Below, in pieces: positions 26,701 to 35,809 of a stretch of 64,000 bases of DNA. The notes under the pieces are model-generated. The model ran no database searches. It saw nothing but the letters and a program-made list of their open reading frames with translations, and had not been told where the DNA came from. This DNA comes from Symsagittifera roscoffensis (lineage: Eukaryota; Xenacoelomorpha; Acoela; Convolutidae). The translations under genes were made by a program, and so were the position numbers. The stretch is taken from assembly GCF_963678635.1 (NCBI RefSeq), contig NC_087067.1, forward strand, positions 41,752,696 to 41,816,695, in the 5' to 3' direction. Every line of letters starts with the position of its first letter. Position 1 is the first letter of the stretch.

Positions 26701-27289
26701 GCAAATTTAAGGTGGAAAAACTTATTTGATCTATTTGAAAATACAGAAGAGACAAAATTGTTCTTTTTTAATTCGAAGTGAGAATAGATTGAGACCCCAC
26801 CATCCGTACAAAAAGTACCAGTTTCTCATAACACTCGTTGTGCCCTCCGCTTAAAAACCACAATCCGCCCCAGATTAAGTTGAATGGAATATAGTAAAAA
26901 CAATCGGTCGTGTTTCTAGCAATTATTCTTATGTTTTTGCTGCATGCCAGGAAGACGTTGATTTGTTCAACAAAGTGTCGGACGCTATGAACTTTCTGGA
27001 GGATATGGGGGTGTTCTTGCACCTGGAGAGGAAATATTTCGACCAACAGTTTTGTTCCTCCAATGAGATCCCTGGCATCTCGGGTAGGCAAATGATGTCA
27101 TTGGTCCCGGCAAGGTCAATTTTCCTGCTAGTCCTGATTATAATTCTCTACGCAATTGCTGTGTTCGTATACACCAAGGCATTCGGAACTTCCCAAAGGT
27201 CGGGAGGGGAAACTAAGCAGACTGAAATGGATCCGAAAGGCGGGGATATCGAAAAAAACTCGAAAACGTCGAATGAACATGAAGCTTGA
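14617..27289 (+). CDS. Compact ionotropic glutamate receptor lacking the amino-terminal domain; six exons
   Basis: Join of 14617-14790, 15810-15897, 18211-18348, 18666-18981, 26013-26328 and 26951-27289. All five splice phases agree (0,1,1,2,0), giving 456 residues. Order: signal peptide (about 1-26), S1 half of the ligand domain (29-140), TM1 (149-175), pore loop plus M3 (186-239), S2 (240-395), TM4 (about 400-418), and a short charged tail. There is no room for the roughly 400-residue amino-terminal domain of AMPA, kainate and NMDA receptors. The ligand-carboxylate arginine of the P-L-T-x4-R motif is kept (R111), the acidic S2 residue is kept (E306), and the lower-lobe disulfide cysteines are kept (C319, C379). 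The M3 signature SYTANLAAF is replaced by LYVVFLYKW (226-234) and the Q/R-site position is Phe197. It is expected to be a plasma-membrane ligand-gated receptor; ligand and conductance are unknown. Confidence 0.87.
14893..15317. mobile_element. hAT-type MITE in receptor intron 1
   Basis: Termini CAATGGCGGATTTAGG and CCAGATCCGCCACTG are imperfect inverted repeats. The element is flanked by a perfect 8-bp target duplication TCTGTAAC (14885-14892 and 15318-15325). The 425-bp interior contains GGCACCTTCGGCGCC and CTGCGGCGCAG blocks shared with copies at 25542 and 60372. It has no coding capacity. Confidence 0.88.
15810..15897 (+). CDS. Receptor exon 2: S1, 29 codons
   Basis: Acceptor TCTGTTTCAG|CTC and donor CTG|GTATGA. 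It encodes LSEQMNMDLSMKLVADSQYG and ends at N-T-W-T-G, aligning with the ...DGKYG...W-N-G-M segment of glutamate receptors. It is too short to stand out as an open frame. It joins exon 1 in phase 0 and exon 3 in phase 1. Confidence 0.85.
16533..16948. mobile_element. TIR-bounded MITE in receptor intron 2
   Basis: CCGCACTAGAGTTTCATGG at 16533 is matched by its reverse complement ending at 16948; similarity extends about 36 bases inward (CGATTAT). The interior is AT-rich with repeated ATAATCGATTATA-type words and no coding capacity. I could not see a convincing target duplication, so the superfamily is unassigned. Confidence 0.7.
17513..17712. other. Assembly gap (200 Ns)
   Basis: A run of exactly 200 undetermined bases in receptor intron 2. 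The flanking receptor exons join in phase without it, so a missing exon is not required. Confidence 0.99.
18211..18348 (+). CDS. Receptor exon 3: S1 core with ligand-binding arginine
   Basis: Acceptor TTGTTTTTAG|GT and donor CCAG|GTGATT. It completes W-T-G-M-V-G-E and carries AIAPLTVTTER-SKFVSFTKPFMS, the canonical PLT-R block of S1. R111 corresponds to the residue that clamps the alpha-carboxylate of amino-acid ligands in AMPA and kainate receptors. It ends at A-K-K-P, the linker into TM1. Confidence 0.9.
18666..18981 (+). CDS. Receptor exon 4: TM1, pore loop, M3
   Basis: Acceptor GTGATTAG|TG and donor GATAG|GTTAGT. TM1 is about residues 149-175. From N186 to R239 the sequence aligns without gaps to the 54-residue pore/M3 block of AMPA and kainate receptors: the Pro after the pore loop, Arg204+6, the first Trp, Tyr of SYT, and the V-x-R end are kept. 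The selectivity filter and SYTANLAAF core are not; residues 226-234 are LYVVFLYKW. No stop or frameshift is present. Confidence 0.87.
19165..19405. mobile_element. Truncated hAT-type MITE fragment
   Basis: It begins CAGGGGCGATCTAGAATTTT, one base short of the terminus of the copy at 60372. It shares TTTTTAGGTCGACCAAA and CTGCGCCGCAGGC interior blocks. The other end is missing. Confidence 0.7.
19438..19535 (+). repeat. Short imperfect tandem array (TTTAACACCGTACA units)
   Basis: About four to five units of CAATTTAACACCGTACACCG type are arranged head to tail with small deletions, directly next to the truncated MITE. Confidence 0.75.
19971..19999. repeat. Perfect short palindrome
   Basis: GTGCTGAAATTA and TAATTTCAGCAC are exact 12-base inverted arms around a short centre, giving a strong hairpin in an otherwise featureless intron stretch (about 20.0-20.95 kb shows nothing else). 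Confidence 0.7.
20967..23800. repeat. Large direct duplication containing head-to-head Helentron-like fragments
   Basis: Unit 1 (20967-22494) and unit 2 (22495 to about 23800) both start AAGATAATTTTAAACCCTTT and stay collinear. Unit 1 holds an extra internal direct duplication of about 200 bp (near 21222 and 21420), which explains its greater length. Each unit has a reversed 3' end of the 4172-family (AACAAGACTGCTCGTATCAG at 21681; a one-base variant near 23008) facing a forward 5' end (TTGTTCCGACTT near 22061 and 23378). Confidence 0.8.
23805..24030. mobile_element. Helentron-like fragments
   Basis: A forward 3' terminus (ATTCAGGGCTTTGCCCTAAT ... ATCTTGTT, ending about 23864) abuts a reversed internal segment (TTTGTCTGAAGAAAAAAACA). 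It is a patchwork of the same family. Confidence 0.55.
24712..25212 (-). mobile_element. Helentron-like element, divergent reverse copy
   Basis: Plus-strand text starts AACAAGACTGCTCGTATATC and contains a mutated hairpin region (CAGGGCAAAACCCTA) and AATGTTCCGACCG. It ends CGAAAGTCCGAACAATAAT. The interior matches the 20967-23800 subfamily more than the 4172 subfamily. Confidence 0.6.
25542..25892. mobile_element. hAT-type MITE in receptor intron 4
   Basis: Termini CAGCGGATTTAAGGGG and CTAGATCCGCGCCTG. It is flanked by near-identical 8-mers TTTTTAGG (25534-25541) and CTTTTAGG (25893-25900). The interior shares GGCACCTTGGGCGCC and CTGCGGCGCAG blocks with the copy at 14893. It ends only about 120 bases before exon 5. 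Confidence 0.82.
26013..26328 (+). CDS. Receptor exon 5: S2 half of the ligand domain
   Basis: Acceptor GAAGATGAG|G is the only one in phase with exon 4. Donor AACAAG|GTAAAC. It encodes N-F-D-D-L-A, the Y-G-A-T segment (262-263, replacing the usual G-S-T), the E306 region and P-P-C-D (C319), then G-G-D and G-Y-A-I-A-V. The M3-S2 linker is several residues shorter than usual. If a small extra exon exists, the start here would move to 26005 or 26008. Confidence 0.85.
26951..27289 (+). CDS. Receptor exon 6: end of S2, TM4 and C-tail
   Basis: Acceptor GCATGCCAG|GAA, phase 0. The helix V-S-D-A-M-N-F-L-E-D-M-G matches the A-V-L-K-L-x-E-x-G motif before TM4. C379 follows, then TM4 (about 400-418) and a hydrophilic Lys/Glu-rich tail ending NEHEA-stop. 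AATAAA is at 27348-27353. Confidence 0.88.
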   Translation, partial: EDVDLFNKVSDAMNFLEDMGVFLHLERKYFDQQFCSSNEIPGISGRQMMSLVPARSIFLLVLIIILYAIAVFVYTKAFGTSQRSGGETKQTEMDPKGGDIEKNSKTSNEHEA

Positions 27290-27347
27290 ATATCTATTTC
27301 ATGAAGGTAAAAAATGTGGTAAATGCATGAGAAACAATTTCGCGTGT

Positions 27348-27353
27348 AATAAA
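27348..27353 (+). terminator. Polyadenylation signal AATAAA
   Basis: A canonical hexamer 59 bases downstream of the receptor stop codon; the best candidate 3' end for the main transcript. Confidence 0.5.
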
Positions 27354-27918
27354 ATCAATCGCTCGCTCATAGGTATGCTGCAAACTTGAGTTATTTAAAT
27401 GAAAAAAACTGCATGCGTGCTTGAATATTTGAAAACTTTGTATCATTTAAGAATGACAATTTAAATTTTTTTAGTAATTATTTTTTACATTGTGTATTCT
27501 GTATTAATGAGCTTTCGTATTATCTTGCAGTGACAAAAACTATACATGATGTCCCAAAAAATCCTAACTGAATTATCTCGACAAGTACTTGGTCGATTAT
27601 CATGAAAAATTGCACACACACCTAGCAGCCCGAGATACACATTGAGTACTGACCTATAAACAATTGTTGAACGTGGGAACAATCTACCGTGTTTTTTCAG
27701 TCTACAGAACAATGTCACAAGTAAATTGTTTCACATTTTTCAGAGCAAGTTCGAAAAACAGATTTTGTAAAATATTTCAATCATAGGTGAACTTGTAGAG
27801 GTTTGTACAACCCTTGACCTGCGCACCATTTAGTTGTAGCTCATTTTGTCATCCCAGATCTGCTTTGTTTTCAGTGTTTTTTCAACACCGCAAATTCTTA
27901 TGCAATTTTATTTTTCAG

Positions 27919-28045
27919 ATTGTCTAAAGATGCCATAAAGGGCCCGATAATGTTGGCAGTTCCAGTAATGACTGATCCAGCTTTAGGACAGCCTTTTTAT
28001 TCTCTAAACCCTTCACGGGTAAAGTTTCGTCCTGATGGCGAATAA
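27919..28045 (+). CDS. Candidate alternative or separate 3' terminal exon
   Basis: A strong acceptor (TTTTATTTTTCAG|A) opens a 41-codon frame that begins L-S-K-D-A-I-K-G-P-I-M and ends K-F-R-P-D-G-E-TAA. Its entry phase (one base) fits a weak donor in receptor exon 6 (CCAAAG|GTCGGG, after 27198). That would swap the receptor tail just after TM4. It could instead be the last exon of another gene. The opposite strand is also open here for about 42 codons, so strand is not certain. Confidence 0.4.
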
Positions 28046-28064
28046 TATCGAACCTTTTGAGTTG

Positions 28065-28472
28065 TCATACCTCTGTGTATGAGCTTCTATTTCTCGAAAC
28101 CGAATGGTTACAATCAATAACTGTTACAATCAATATATCATCTAAGTATGCGTAAGTGTTGGTACAGTTCGTAAGGGTTAAATCAACTGCTTTTTGAAAT
28201 TCAGCTGGCATATCCGTGAGACCATAAAATCCAGTTTGGAATTGGTATGTCCCAGTGGCGTTGCCACCAATAAGACTGAAATTGCACTGTTCTCTGGTCG
28301 TCTTGTCCAGAGGGATTTTTGAGCATGCGTAACGAAGATCGAGTGTCGAAAACAGTGTTTGTTTGGACTTGTCTGAATTTACCACTTGTGCGATATTGTC
28401 CAGCAGCAGGTCAATATTGGGCATTTGATATTTATTTTTGTGGATAAATTTGTTGATGTTCTTAGAATCCAA
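28065..28472 (-). pseudogene. Reverse transcriptase fragment
   Basis: This is the RT palm region of a Ty3-type element: the T-L-D-L-R-Y-A motif, the F-x-L-I-G-G block, G-F-Y-G-L-T-D-M-P-A-E-F-Q and the catalytic Y-L-D-D box. Immediately after D-I-L-I-V-T the coding sequence changes to LTR-derived residues and stops. It is truncated and inactive. Confidence 0.88.
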
Positions 28473-28911
28473 CTCTAGTTTAACTGTTCGATCCTTTTTT
28501 TTACTGTTATAACAATTGGGCTAATAAATTATCGATCCGAACATTTATCTAACTTGATAATGTTTTTGATCTATTAGCTTGTTTAAATTCCCTTCAACTC
28601 GTTCTTGGAGGTGTAGGGGAATACGACGACCGTTTTGTTGAATTGGGATGAAGTCTTTGTTGAATTGGGTTCTCATCATATGGTATTTCGATTTCCCAAT
28701 ACGTATACACAGTTGCTGGAAATTATCTTTGACCCATTGTTTAATCTCTGGATCGGATTATTTTTGTTCGCGAACGTTTAACACATTTTGATTTTGTTTT
28801 TCCTGAATCAACTTGATGCCGATTCGTTGTAATATGTTTCGTCCTATGATGTTTGCTTGTTGGTTATCAACAATGATGAACGGAGCTGTCTCTATTTTCT
28901 AGCCTTCTGAT

Positions 28912-29790
28912 TCAACTGTTATTATCAGTCTTTCGTTCGAGTTGATGTGTTTCACCATTGTAACATGCCAGATTTCTAGCGCTGTCTTCAGGTGGTATAC
29001 ATTTAAATAATGCTGACTTGTCGTTTTGTTGTATCCGCCGTGCGGTTTTTTCATTTAAAAAGGACATTGGACTACCCGAATCGGCGATAGCGAATAGCTC
29101 TTCTGTATTCGTTTTTAATTTAACAATGTGACCGTTTAGGTCATTTTCTGACAATGTACTTGTATTTTTTATTTCGAAGGATTCAGCGATTGCCATAACC
29201 GAGAATTTGTCTATTTGGTAATCATCCCATCCATTGTTTGAGGTGAACTCAGCGAATGCTACAGGATCATTTTCAGTTTCTAGTCTTTCTGTTTCAAGTT
29301 CTTCCTGTTGTTCCTCGTGTCGGTCTTCTAGATAATTGACATTTGTAGATCGAAAAACTTTTCCAAAATGACCCCGTTTGGCGCATTTTGAACAGATCTT
29401 GTCTTTAGCTGGACAAGATTGTAGATGATTTGGACCGTACGGGTTTCCACATTTGTAACATTGTTTTTGGGTTTTTACGTTGTTGTTCAGTTGTTGTCCT
29501 CTTGTTTTTTGTGATCCACGTGGATACGGTCGTCCGCGGAAACCACACCGGCCTCTTTGTGCGTTTTGATTGTTTAAATAATTGTATCGGTCACGTGTGT
29601 TAATGTAGTGTATCGGTTCTTGTTTTGGTGAGGTAGTTGGTCCTCCGAACGCGTTTATCTTTATTGTACGACTGTGTTCCATGCCTACGTATTGCCGACG
29701 TATTGCATATTTATATGCATCTTGTGGACTCCGTGTTTGTGCTACTAATTCTTCCGCAATTTTTTCATTATTCATATGTGCTGTGAACAT
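28912..29790 (-). pseudogene. Gag zinc knuckle and aspartic protease part of the Ty3-type relic
   Basis: A 292-codon frame with a CCHC-type knuckle pair (C-Y-K-C-G...C and C-S-K-C-A-K-R-G-H-F). Then there is an acidic linker and a protease active-site motif (A-D-S-G-S-P). It is separated from the RT frame by a disrupted stretch (28473-28911) in which RT amino-terminal residues can be followed across frame changes. Confidence 0.82.
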
Positions 29791-29799
29791 GTCTCTTAC

Positions 29800-30400
29800 C
29801 CGTTCGTCTTCGCGATCACCACAATCAGCTCGTGAAGCTAGCTCTACTAAGTCTGCAGGGAACTGCTCAAGACTCTCTGGTTTCTTTAGTTTTCTACAAA
29901 TAAAATTTTATCTTTCGAAGGCGACTATTCTGCTCGTAATAAAAAAATCCTCCAGTATCGTCATGAGTTCTTGTGTGGTAGCCGTGTGGAGTTCCAGACT
30001 GGGTCTTTTCTGTTGAAGTTGTCTTTGACCTTTAGCTCCTAAGCATAAGAAAAGATAGCTGCGTACCTTCGCGTCTGCTTCGTCCCATCTGAATGAATTG
30101 CATAGTACTCCTTTTTCCCGAGCATTTATAACATGGTTCTCCCAACCAACTCGTGGTTCCCGGTTTTCTTCTGTGCCTCTGTTTCACCTGTTATTTCAAC
30201 TTTGTATATAGGTTCTGAAGGGTCAACTAATGATGGTCTGGCTCTTAGTAGGTTTCGTACCTCGATTCCGTCCTTTGCGAATACTGCCATCTCCAGTATC
30301 GCTGCCCACTTTGACCATTCTAACGGCGGTTCGACAGACGCCTTCCGCCTTCTCCCAAAATGGATTTAAATTGAATGGGTTTTTGGAATATCCTGCTGGC
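29800..30400 (-). pseudogene. Frame-broken gag amino-terminal region
   Basis: Gag-like text can be followed on the minus strand through at least two frame shifts or stops, e.g. a W-S-K-W-A-A-I-L-E-M-A-V-F-A-K-D-G block and an S-F-R-W-D-E-A-D-A-K-V-R block. No single frame spans it. Confidence 0.7.
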
Positions 30401-30407
30401 TGCGTCA

Positions 30408-30729
30408 TGTCATACCTCTGTGTATGAGCTTCTATTTCTCGAATCCGAATGGATTGATAAACAATGAGTTCCTACCGAAACGGAGTAAAACAACTAGTTG
30501 ATAGACAATGTTAATTCCGACTGAACAATAGTTCAGACACAGTTCATGTTCTGTGCCTATCAAGGTCAACCTGCCTATCGCATGAAAGAGTTTAACATAA
30601 ACTATAAATAATATAAATAAACATGTATGTACTGAGTTTATCAATCCAGGCCGGATGACATGAGTAACGATTACAATTTCTACCATTTTGAAGTAAACGC
30701 TGCTTCTTTGCCAAACCAAACGTTTCTCA
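30408..30729 (-). repeat. 5' LTR of the Ty3-type relic
   Basis: About 322 bases. Its left end repeats at 28063. Reading on the minus strand it starts TGAGAAACG and ends TATGACA. I could not confirm a target-site duplication. Confidence 0.65.
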
Positions 30730-32029
30730 AATTGAGTCTGTAATGATCAAGAAATAAACGCAAAAATCCATACATCTTTGATAGTTACCTGTTCTTAGAA
30801 TAAAATGACTCGATTTTTTGTAAGGGTAATTGACCAGATTTCAGTTTTGAACGTGGATTTTGGCATTCCATTCCTATTTTTTTGCGCAGGTATATGTGCC
30901 TTTGTCATAACGGTTTGTCGAATAGCAACAACATTTGCATTATTTCTGCCAGTCTTGTTTATTACAAATTTAACCTAGTTCAGATTTTGACTGTCACATT
31001 TTTCGTGTTATTTTACAAAATCGTACCCACTAGAGATCTTTTTGGGCCAGTACAATTGTGGATTTTGCAAAGTGACGAATATTCTGGTCATTTTGTTTTG
31101 TAAAGCTTAAAAAACCCGAAATGCAAAAAATCTGTGGAGGGAAGAAATGGCGATAAACTTTTATTCAGGCATAACTCAGCGTTTTCGTTTTGATAAAATC
31201 TGTATTTTAGGTTGCTAAGTTTGTGGTTAAAGTTTCTTAAGTTTGCTTTGATATTTAAAGCGTAACTCAGTGGAGATTTTTTTTAGGACACCCTGTATAT
31301 CATTGATACTTTACAAAAACAACTAACTAAAAACAATGAAAAAATTTTTAAAAAATGCTGATGATCATTTACCTTCTTCGAAGGAAACTAGAGTAGATCC
31401 CGGTTTACAATTTTTTTCGATTGTGACGATGTTATCATCAGTTTTTTTAAATGAAAATCTATTTTGAAGGGAAATCTTGTGAACATAGTATATATTGTGC
31501 ATTTAAATAGTGAATTTCTTGCCGCAATAGTATCACAGATTCAAAGCGGCGGAGTTTCGCACGACTTGCAAAAAAAACAGCATCAATATTGCGTTGCAAG
31601 CTAGCGGTTAGAATAAAGACGGATCCACTAAGTCGACAAAATTACATGAAAAAAGTGTCGAAAAAATTTCTACCCACAAAGTTGTTCTCTCGAAAGATAG
31701 TAAATTCGATGAAAATAAACCATAAAGCATTATTAACAGCATTAAATTAGCTTTGAAAAAAAATTACCCAGTGCAATATGGACAAACGAAACATGGGCAG
31801 ATGCCTGCCAAAAAAATGTCAAAGAAACTTTTGTGCTTAAATTGTTACATTCCGAGAAGTACAAAAGTGCTTTAAAGTACTTAATAGCCTTTCAAAACAT
31901 ATACAAAAGTCACTAAAGGTGAGCCAAAGTAACGTACGCTGAACAACTTCAACCCCAAAAACCTAAAAGACAAAAAAAAGATGAAAAGAGCAAAAAAAAA
32001 ATTCCTTAAACTCAAAACCCTGCATCTAA
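30730..32029. other. No gene seen
   Basis: AT-rich sequence with homopolymer runs; no credible exon or ordered repeat. Confidence 0.45.
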
Positions 32030-32270
32030 CAAAAGTTTGATGCTCTGCTCTTAAATGGTGAGACTTCCTTGAGCCTTCAGATAAAATCCATGCTTTTGAA
32101 AAAGATCCGATAAAAACTAAGCTGTCAAATGAAAGTCCGATATTTTGAGTTCTTCGCGAAAAGGTTTCCAGAAAAACCAAGGTCCAGCCGCGAGTCAAAC
32201 CCCAGACCTTAGGTTCTCAACGCGCGCACTTGATCAAAAAGCCAAAAGCGCAAAACTTTGCAGCATCAAA
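32030..32270 (-). mobile_element. tRNA-derived SINE copy
   Basis: On the minus strand a B-box-like TGGGGTTTGACTCGCGGC (about 32179-32195) lies downstream of an A-box-like head. The body matches the copy at 32480-32650 (e.g. AACTAAG-TGTCAAA-GAAAGTCCGA). Confidence 0.55.
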
Positions 32271-32479
32271 AAACCAACATGAAAACCGTACATAGCAACA
32301 ACTCATAATTTAAATCCAATTTTGGCAAAGTTTTTCGTACCAAACACAACCATGCTGTTTTCTTTTTGGGTTGCTATTGGAGATCGTTTGTCTTTTTTAT
32401 CAATCAGCAGTCAAAGTCGAAATACATCGAATACTTATAGAAGCTATCAACAACATATTGGTGAAATAAGGAAGTCCCC

Positions 32480-32650
32480 TTGAGCCTCTACGGAAAATTA
32501 ATGCTTCAACATTCGACAAAAACTAAGCAGTCAAACAAAAGTCCGAACATTCGAGTTCTCTCCAACAAATTTCTCCCAGAAAAGTCCAGCTACAAGTCAA
32601 ACCCTAGACCCTAGGTTCTCAAAGCGCACATTTGATCAAAAAACCAAAAA
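32480..32650 (-). mobile_element. tRNA-derived SINE copy, related to 32030
   Basis: It shares the order of blocks with the 32030 copy: CTTGAGCCT, AAAACTAAGC, AAAAGTCCGA, CCAGCTACAAGTCAAACCC, CTAGGTTCTCAAAGCGC. The two lie in the same orientation about 440 bases apart. Confidence 0.55.
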
Positions 32651-32843
32651 GGAACGGCCGGTACAATACTGAGGTTTCATGATATAACAAGGTAAGATTC
32701 TCATGAAATTAGGAGAAAGCTAATTGCTGAAAAACATCTGGCTCCTTTTTACAAATAACAGGGTCTCGCAAGTGGAAACAGAAAAAATTAATGATTTAGG
32801 AACCTGGTGGCAAAAAAATGAAGCATGGCATTTCTGAAAAATT

Positions 32844-32904
32844 CTTGAAGTTTTTGGAAGAAGTTCTTTGCTTGAAGTTTTTGGAAGAAGTTCTTTGCTT
32901 GAAG
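32844..32904 (+). repeat. 27-bp tandem duplication
   Basis: Two identical 27-base units beginning CTTGAAGTTTTTGGAAGAAG (32844-32870, 32871-32897), then the start of a third. Confidence 0.9.
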
Positions 32905-33900
32905 TCATCAGTGAGATTCGGCAGAATGAAGCAAAAATTAGTGAGAAGTACTCTAGACGCGGAAACCAGTATCAAAATTTTCTTTGAATTTTTCATTTTC
33001 ATGCGACATCGGCTGTAAGAAAAAAAACCTTTCATCATCCGCAGATTTTTTCTTATAGCGCAAATCTGCCATTGAGCTATTTGGCGTAAAAAAAATTGAA
33101 TACCTCCCATATTTAGTCAGTAAATCGTGCAAGATTCTTGAGATAAAATGCAAACATTGCGAAAGTTTTGAAAAATCTGGCAACATGTCCCTTCTTCAAT
33201 CGAAAAGCAATCCTTGCCTAAATCTTGCAAACTTCTTGCAACACAAAAAAGCCATGGTAATTATCTTTAAGGTAAATGTTTTTTTCTTTTATGTGTTCCT
33301 AAAAACTGATATAGCATTCATTCAACTTCTTTATGCATCAATCGATTGAGGAGACCATAATTCAATAATTTAAGCGGCTTAACTTTTTAATTTGAGCAAA
33401 ACGGAATGCGAATCATACAAATCATTCAAGAATCTGGCGAAAAGCAAGAACATCGTAGTACTGGGGTACCAATAGTTCTGAATCAAATTTAAAGGCCAAG
33501 AATGCATTTTTTTCACCCAAAATTAATGCTAGTTTTCGCTCGCCTGAGGTACAACAGTTATATTAATATTTTAAAATTTAAGACCTGGTGACGTGAATGG
33601 ACTGTTTTTCTGTTTAAGCAGTTGGTTCAAACTTTACGAGCTTTTCGACCAAATTTTTGAAACCAAGTTGCATAGATCAGAACCCTGGTCATCATTAAAT
33701 AAGTTTTTTCTATAACTGCCAATTTATGTTAAGCTGTGGTTTCAGTCCTTCAAACTGAGCAAATTCATTGAACTTAATACTCTTACCAAATTTTAATCAA
33801 AAAATTCTGTGACGAAAAACTTGGGATTTGTTTCAGAGTATATCAAATCTTTTTTAGGCTTGATGATCAACCAAATTACTAAAAAGTGGACAATTCTCGA

Positions 33901-34236
33901 CAAGGGTAGATCTAGAACTTTTTCGAGAGGGGGGATTTTTAAAAAATTCTACAATTTTGTCAAGAGACACTCTAAAGACCCTATTTTGACTTGAACACTT
34001 TCAAGATCCTATTTTGAGCTGGTAAATTTTTGAAAAACAGGCCAAACAAGGTGTTTTCAGAAACATTTTAGAACGTTTTGACCGAAAAATCGCGTTTTTT
34101 CGGCGCGTACTCTCAAATCAAAATTAATATATATGGGCACCAAAGGCGCCTTAAAAAAATTAGGGTCAGTCAGCCTAAAATGGAAAATTTAAAATAATAT
34201 AAAGGGGCGGGGGCCTTTGGGTCGCCAGGGTCAACC
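33901..34236. mobile_element. hAT-type MITE, decayed copy
   Basis: It starts CAAGGGTAGATCTAGAACTT, a mutated form of the CAGGGGCGGATCTAGG terminus. It carries the GGCACCAAAGGCGCC and CGCGTTTTTTCGGCGCG blocks of the family. The right end is degraded. Confidence 0.65.
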
Positions 34237-34497
34237 ATGCTGCGAGATGCTGTATTACTCTCAAGCTTCTAAGTTATTTCATGTATTAAAAAAGCTTGAA
34301 AAAATCCCTTAAACTCCTCTTCTACTGCATGGTCACAAAAAACAACTAAGATGCTGAGAGTGACGTTTGTATTTGTTTTCAGAGACAGAAAACGATTAAA
34401 ACTATTTTAGTTTGTAGCACAACTGGGCATCAACGAAATAAATAATTTGAAATTTTTTATGAACCACAGCGCAGTAACATTTGCTTAACAAAATAGA

Positions 34498-34731
34498 ACA
34501 AAAATGCTCGTATCAGGGCAATACCCTGATTGTTCCGACTGCCTTTTAAGGTCTATGGAGCAGTAACAACATGAAAAAATTAAATTTAATAAAATGAAAT
34601 GAAAAAAATATATATATTTAAAAATTGAGATTTTTTGTGAGAGTCAACAAGTTGAACAGTCGAAATTTGTCTGAAGAAAAAAACACCCAAGCATAAATAC
34701 TCTGTTACTTTCGTTATGAAAGTCAGAACAA
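34498..34731 (-). mobile_element. Helentron-like element with large internal deletion
   Basis: Both termini are present in reverse (ATGCTCGTATCAGGG ... CGTTATGAAAGTCAGAACA), but about half the interior is missing compared with the full-length copies. Confidence 0.65.
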
Positions 34732-35157
34732 AAATGTATTTCTCAAAATAATCTGGATCAGCTAGAGTATGTAGTTGATAGCTCTTATAAATACTCGAAG
34801 CCCGTTGCAAATCGAAGTTGGATGTTGATTGATAAAACGACAACATTTTCTCCAATAACAACCTTTTGTGATGGCAACCAATTAAAGTAGCTGGGTTGTT
34901 CCGTTACAAAAAACCCGACCGAAACCGCATTTATAATGTAAAATAATTGGCGGTGTATCGACTAGGATAAAGCACGACCAGCATAAAAGTTTCACAAGTG
35001 AAAATCGTATCGACTAGCATGAAAATCCATTCACAAAATTCATATCTTTTCATAATTAAAATCTTATCCAAAAAAATATTTGTGAATCTCAGTTTTTTCA
35101 CACATTTTATAATTTGCGCGGTCATCAGTGTTTGGTTTCAGCCCTTACAGGTCCGGG

Positions 35158-35361
35158 TGTGACCGCTCAGCATGTATGTGCTAAGTATTTCATTTTTTAA
35201 GTTGATTGCTTAGTTTCTCAATTGCTCAATTTTCTACTTCTTAGAAATTAAAGTCTCAATTTCAGTGGAATCTTAATGCCGCCTAGTATTTCTGAGAAAA
35301 GAAGCTATCAAAATTATGCTAGTTGATACAATGTCATGTTTTCAATGCTAGTCGAGCGGTC
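35158..35361. mobile_element. Possible small TIR element
   Basis: GTGACCGCTCAGCAT near 35160 and ATGCTAGTCGAGCGGTCAC ending about 35361 are inverted. A short related motif (ATCGACTAG) also recurs at 34957-35016. No clear target duplication. Confidence 0.4.
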
Positions 35362-35809
35362 ACCATACTCTGCTTTGTATTTTGATTAGAGAAGTTTTTA
35401 AATAGAAAAAAGTTATCAGCAATTTAATTTCAAAAAACTGACCATAACTAATATGAAAAAAATTGAATAAATTATTTAAGCCAACAAAAATAAGACCAAC
35501 ACTCAAAAGCCTGAAAAAAGTCTTATTATAGGAACTTCCATGTACCACCTAAAAAAGAATCACTTAACCCTACGTACGTGGCAATTGGTAATTTACCATT
35601 TCTAAGTTCCTTCTAAATTGACCATTCTGTGAAGAAAGTTATTTAAGGGGAAAACTTCTTGTACCCAGTTGCAATATCCCTGCTTAACGCAAGGGTAAAA
35701 AACTAGGAGATAAAAATTTAAATTTATATTATTGCTATTTTGACAAGCGACATAAAGATAAGAAAGTACGCACAGCAAACAAAAACCTTTCATTTCCATA
35801 ATTTCAAAT

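Larger units (their letters stand above)
28063..30729 (-). mobile_element. Broken Ty3-type LTR retrotransposon with large internal deletion
   Basis: Element on the minus strand. The right LTR is 30408-30729 (TG...CA when read on the minus strand). The left LTR survives only as about 28063-28110, which repeats the first 47 bases of the right LTR (TGTCATACCTCTGTGTATGA...). Between them lie gag, zinc knuckle, protease and the first part of reverse transcriptase. The frame then runs straight into the LTR fragment, so the rest of RT, RNase H and integrase are gone. Gag and the RT start contain frame breaks. It is a non-functional relic. Confidence 0.85.

Noticed and set aside
26768-27091. 107-codon minus-strand frame
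   Set aside because: Antisense to receptor exon 6, which has clear family motifs and splice sites.
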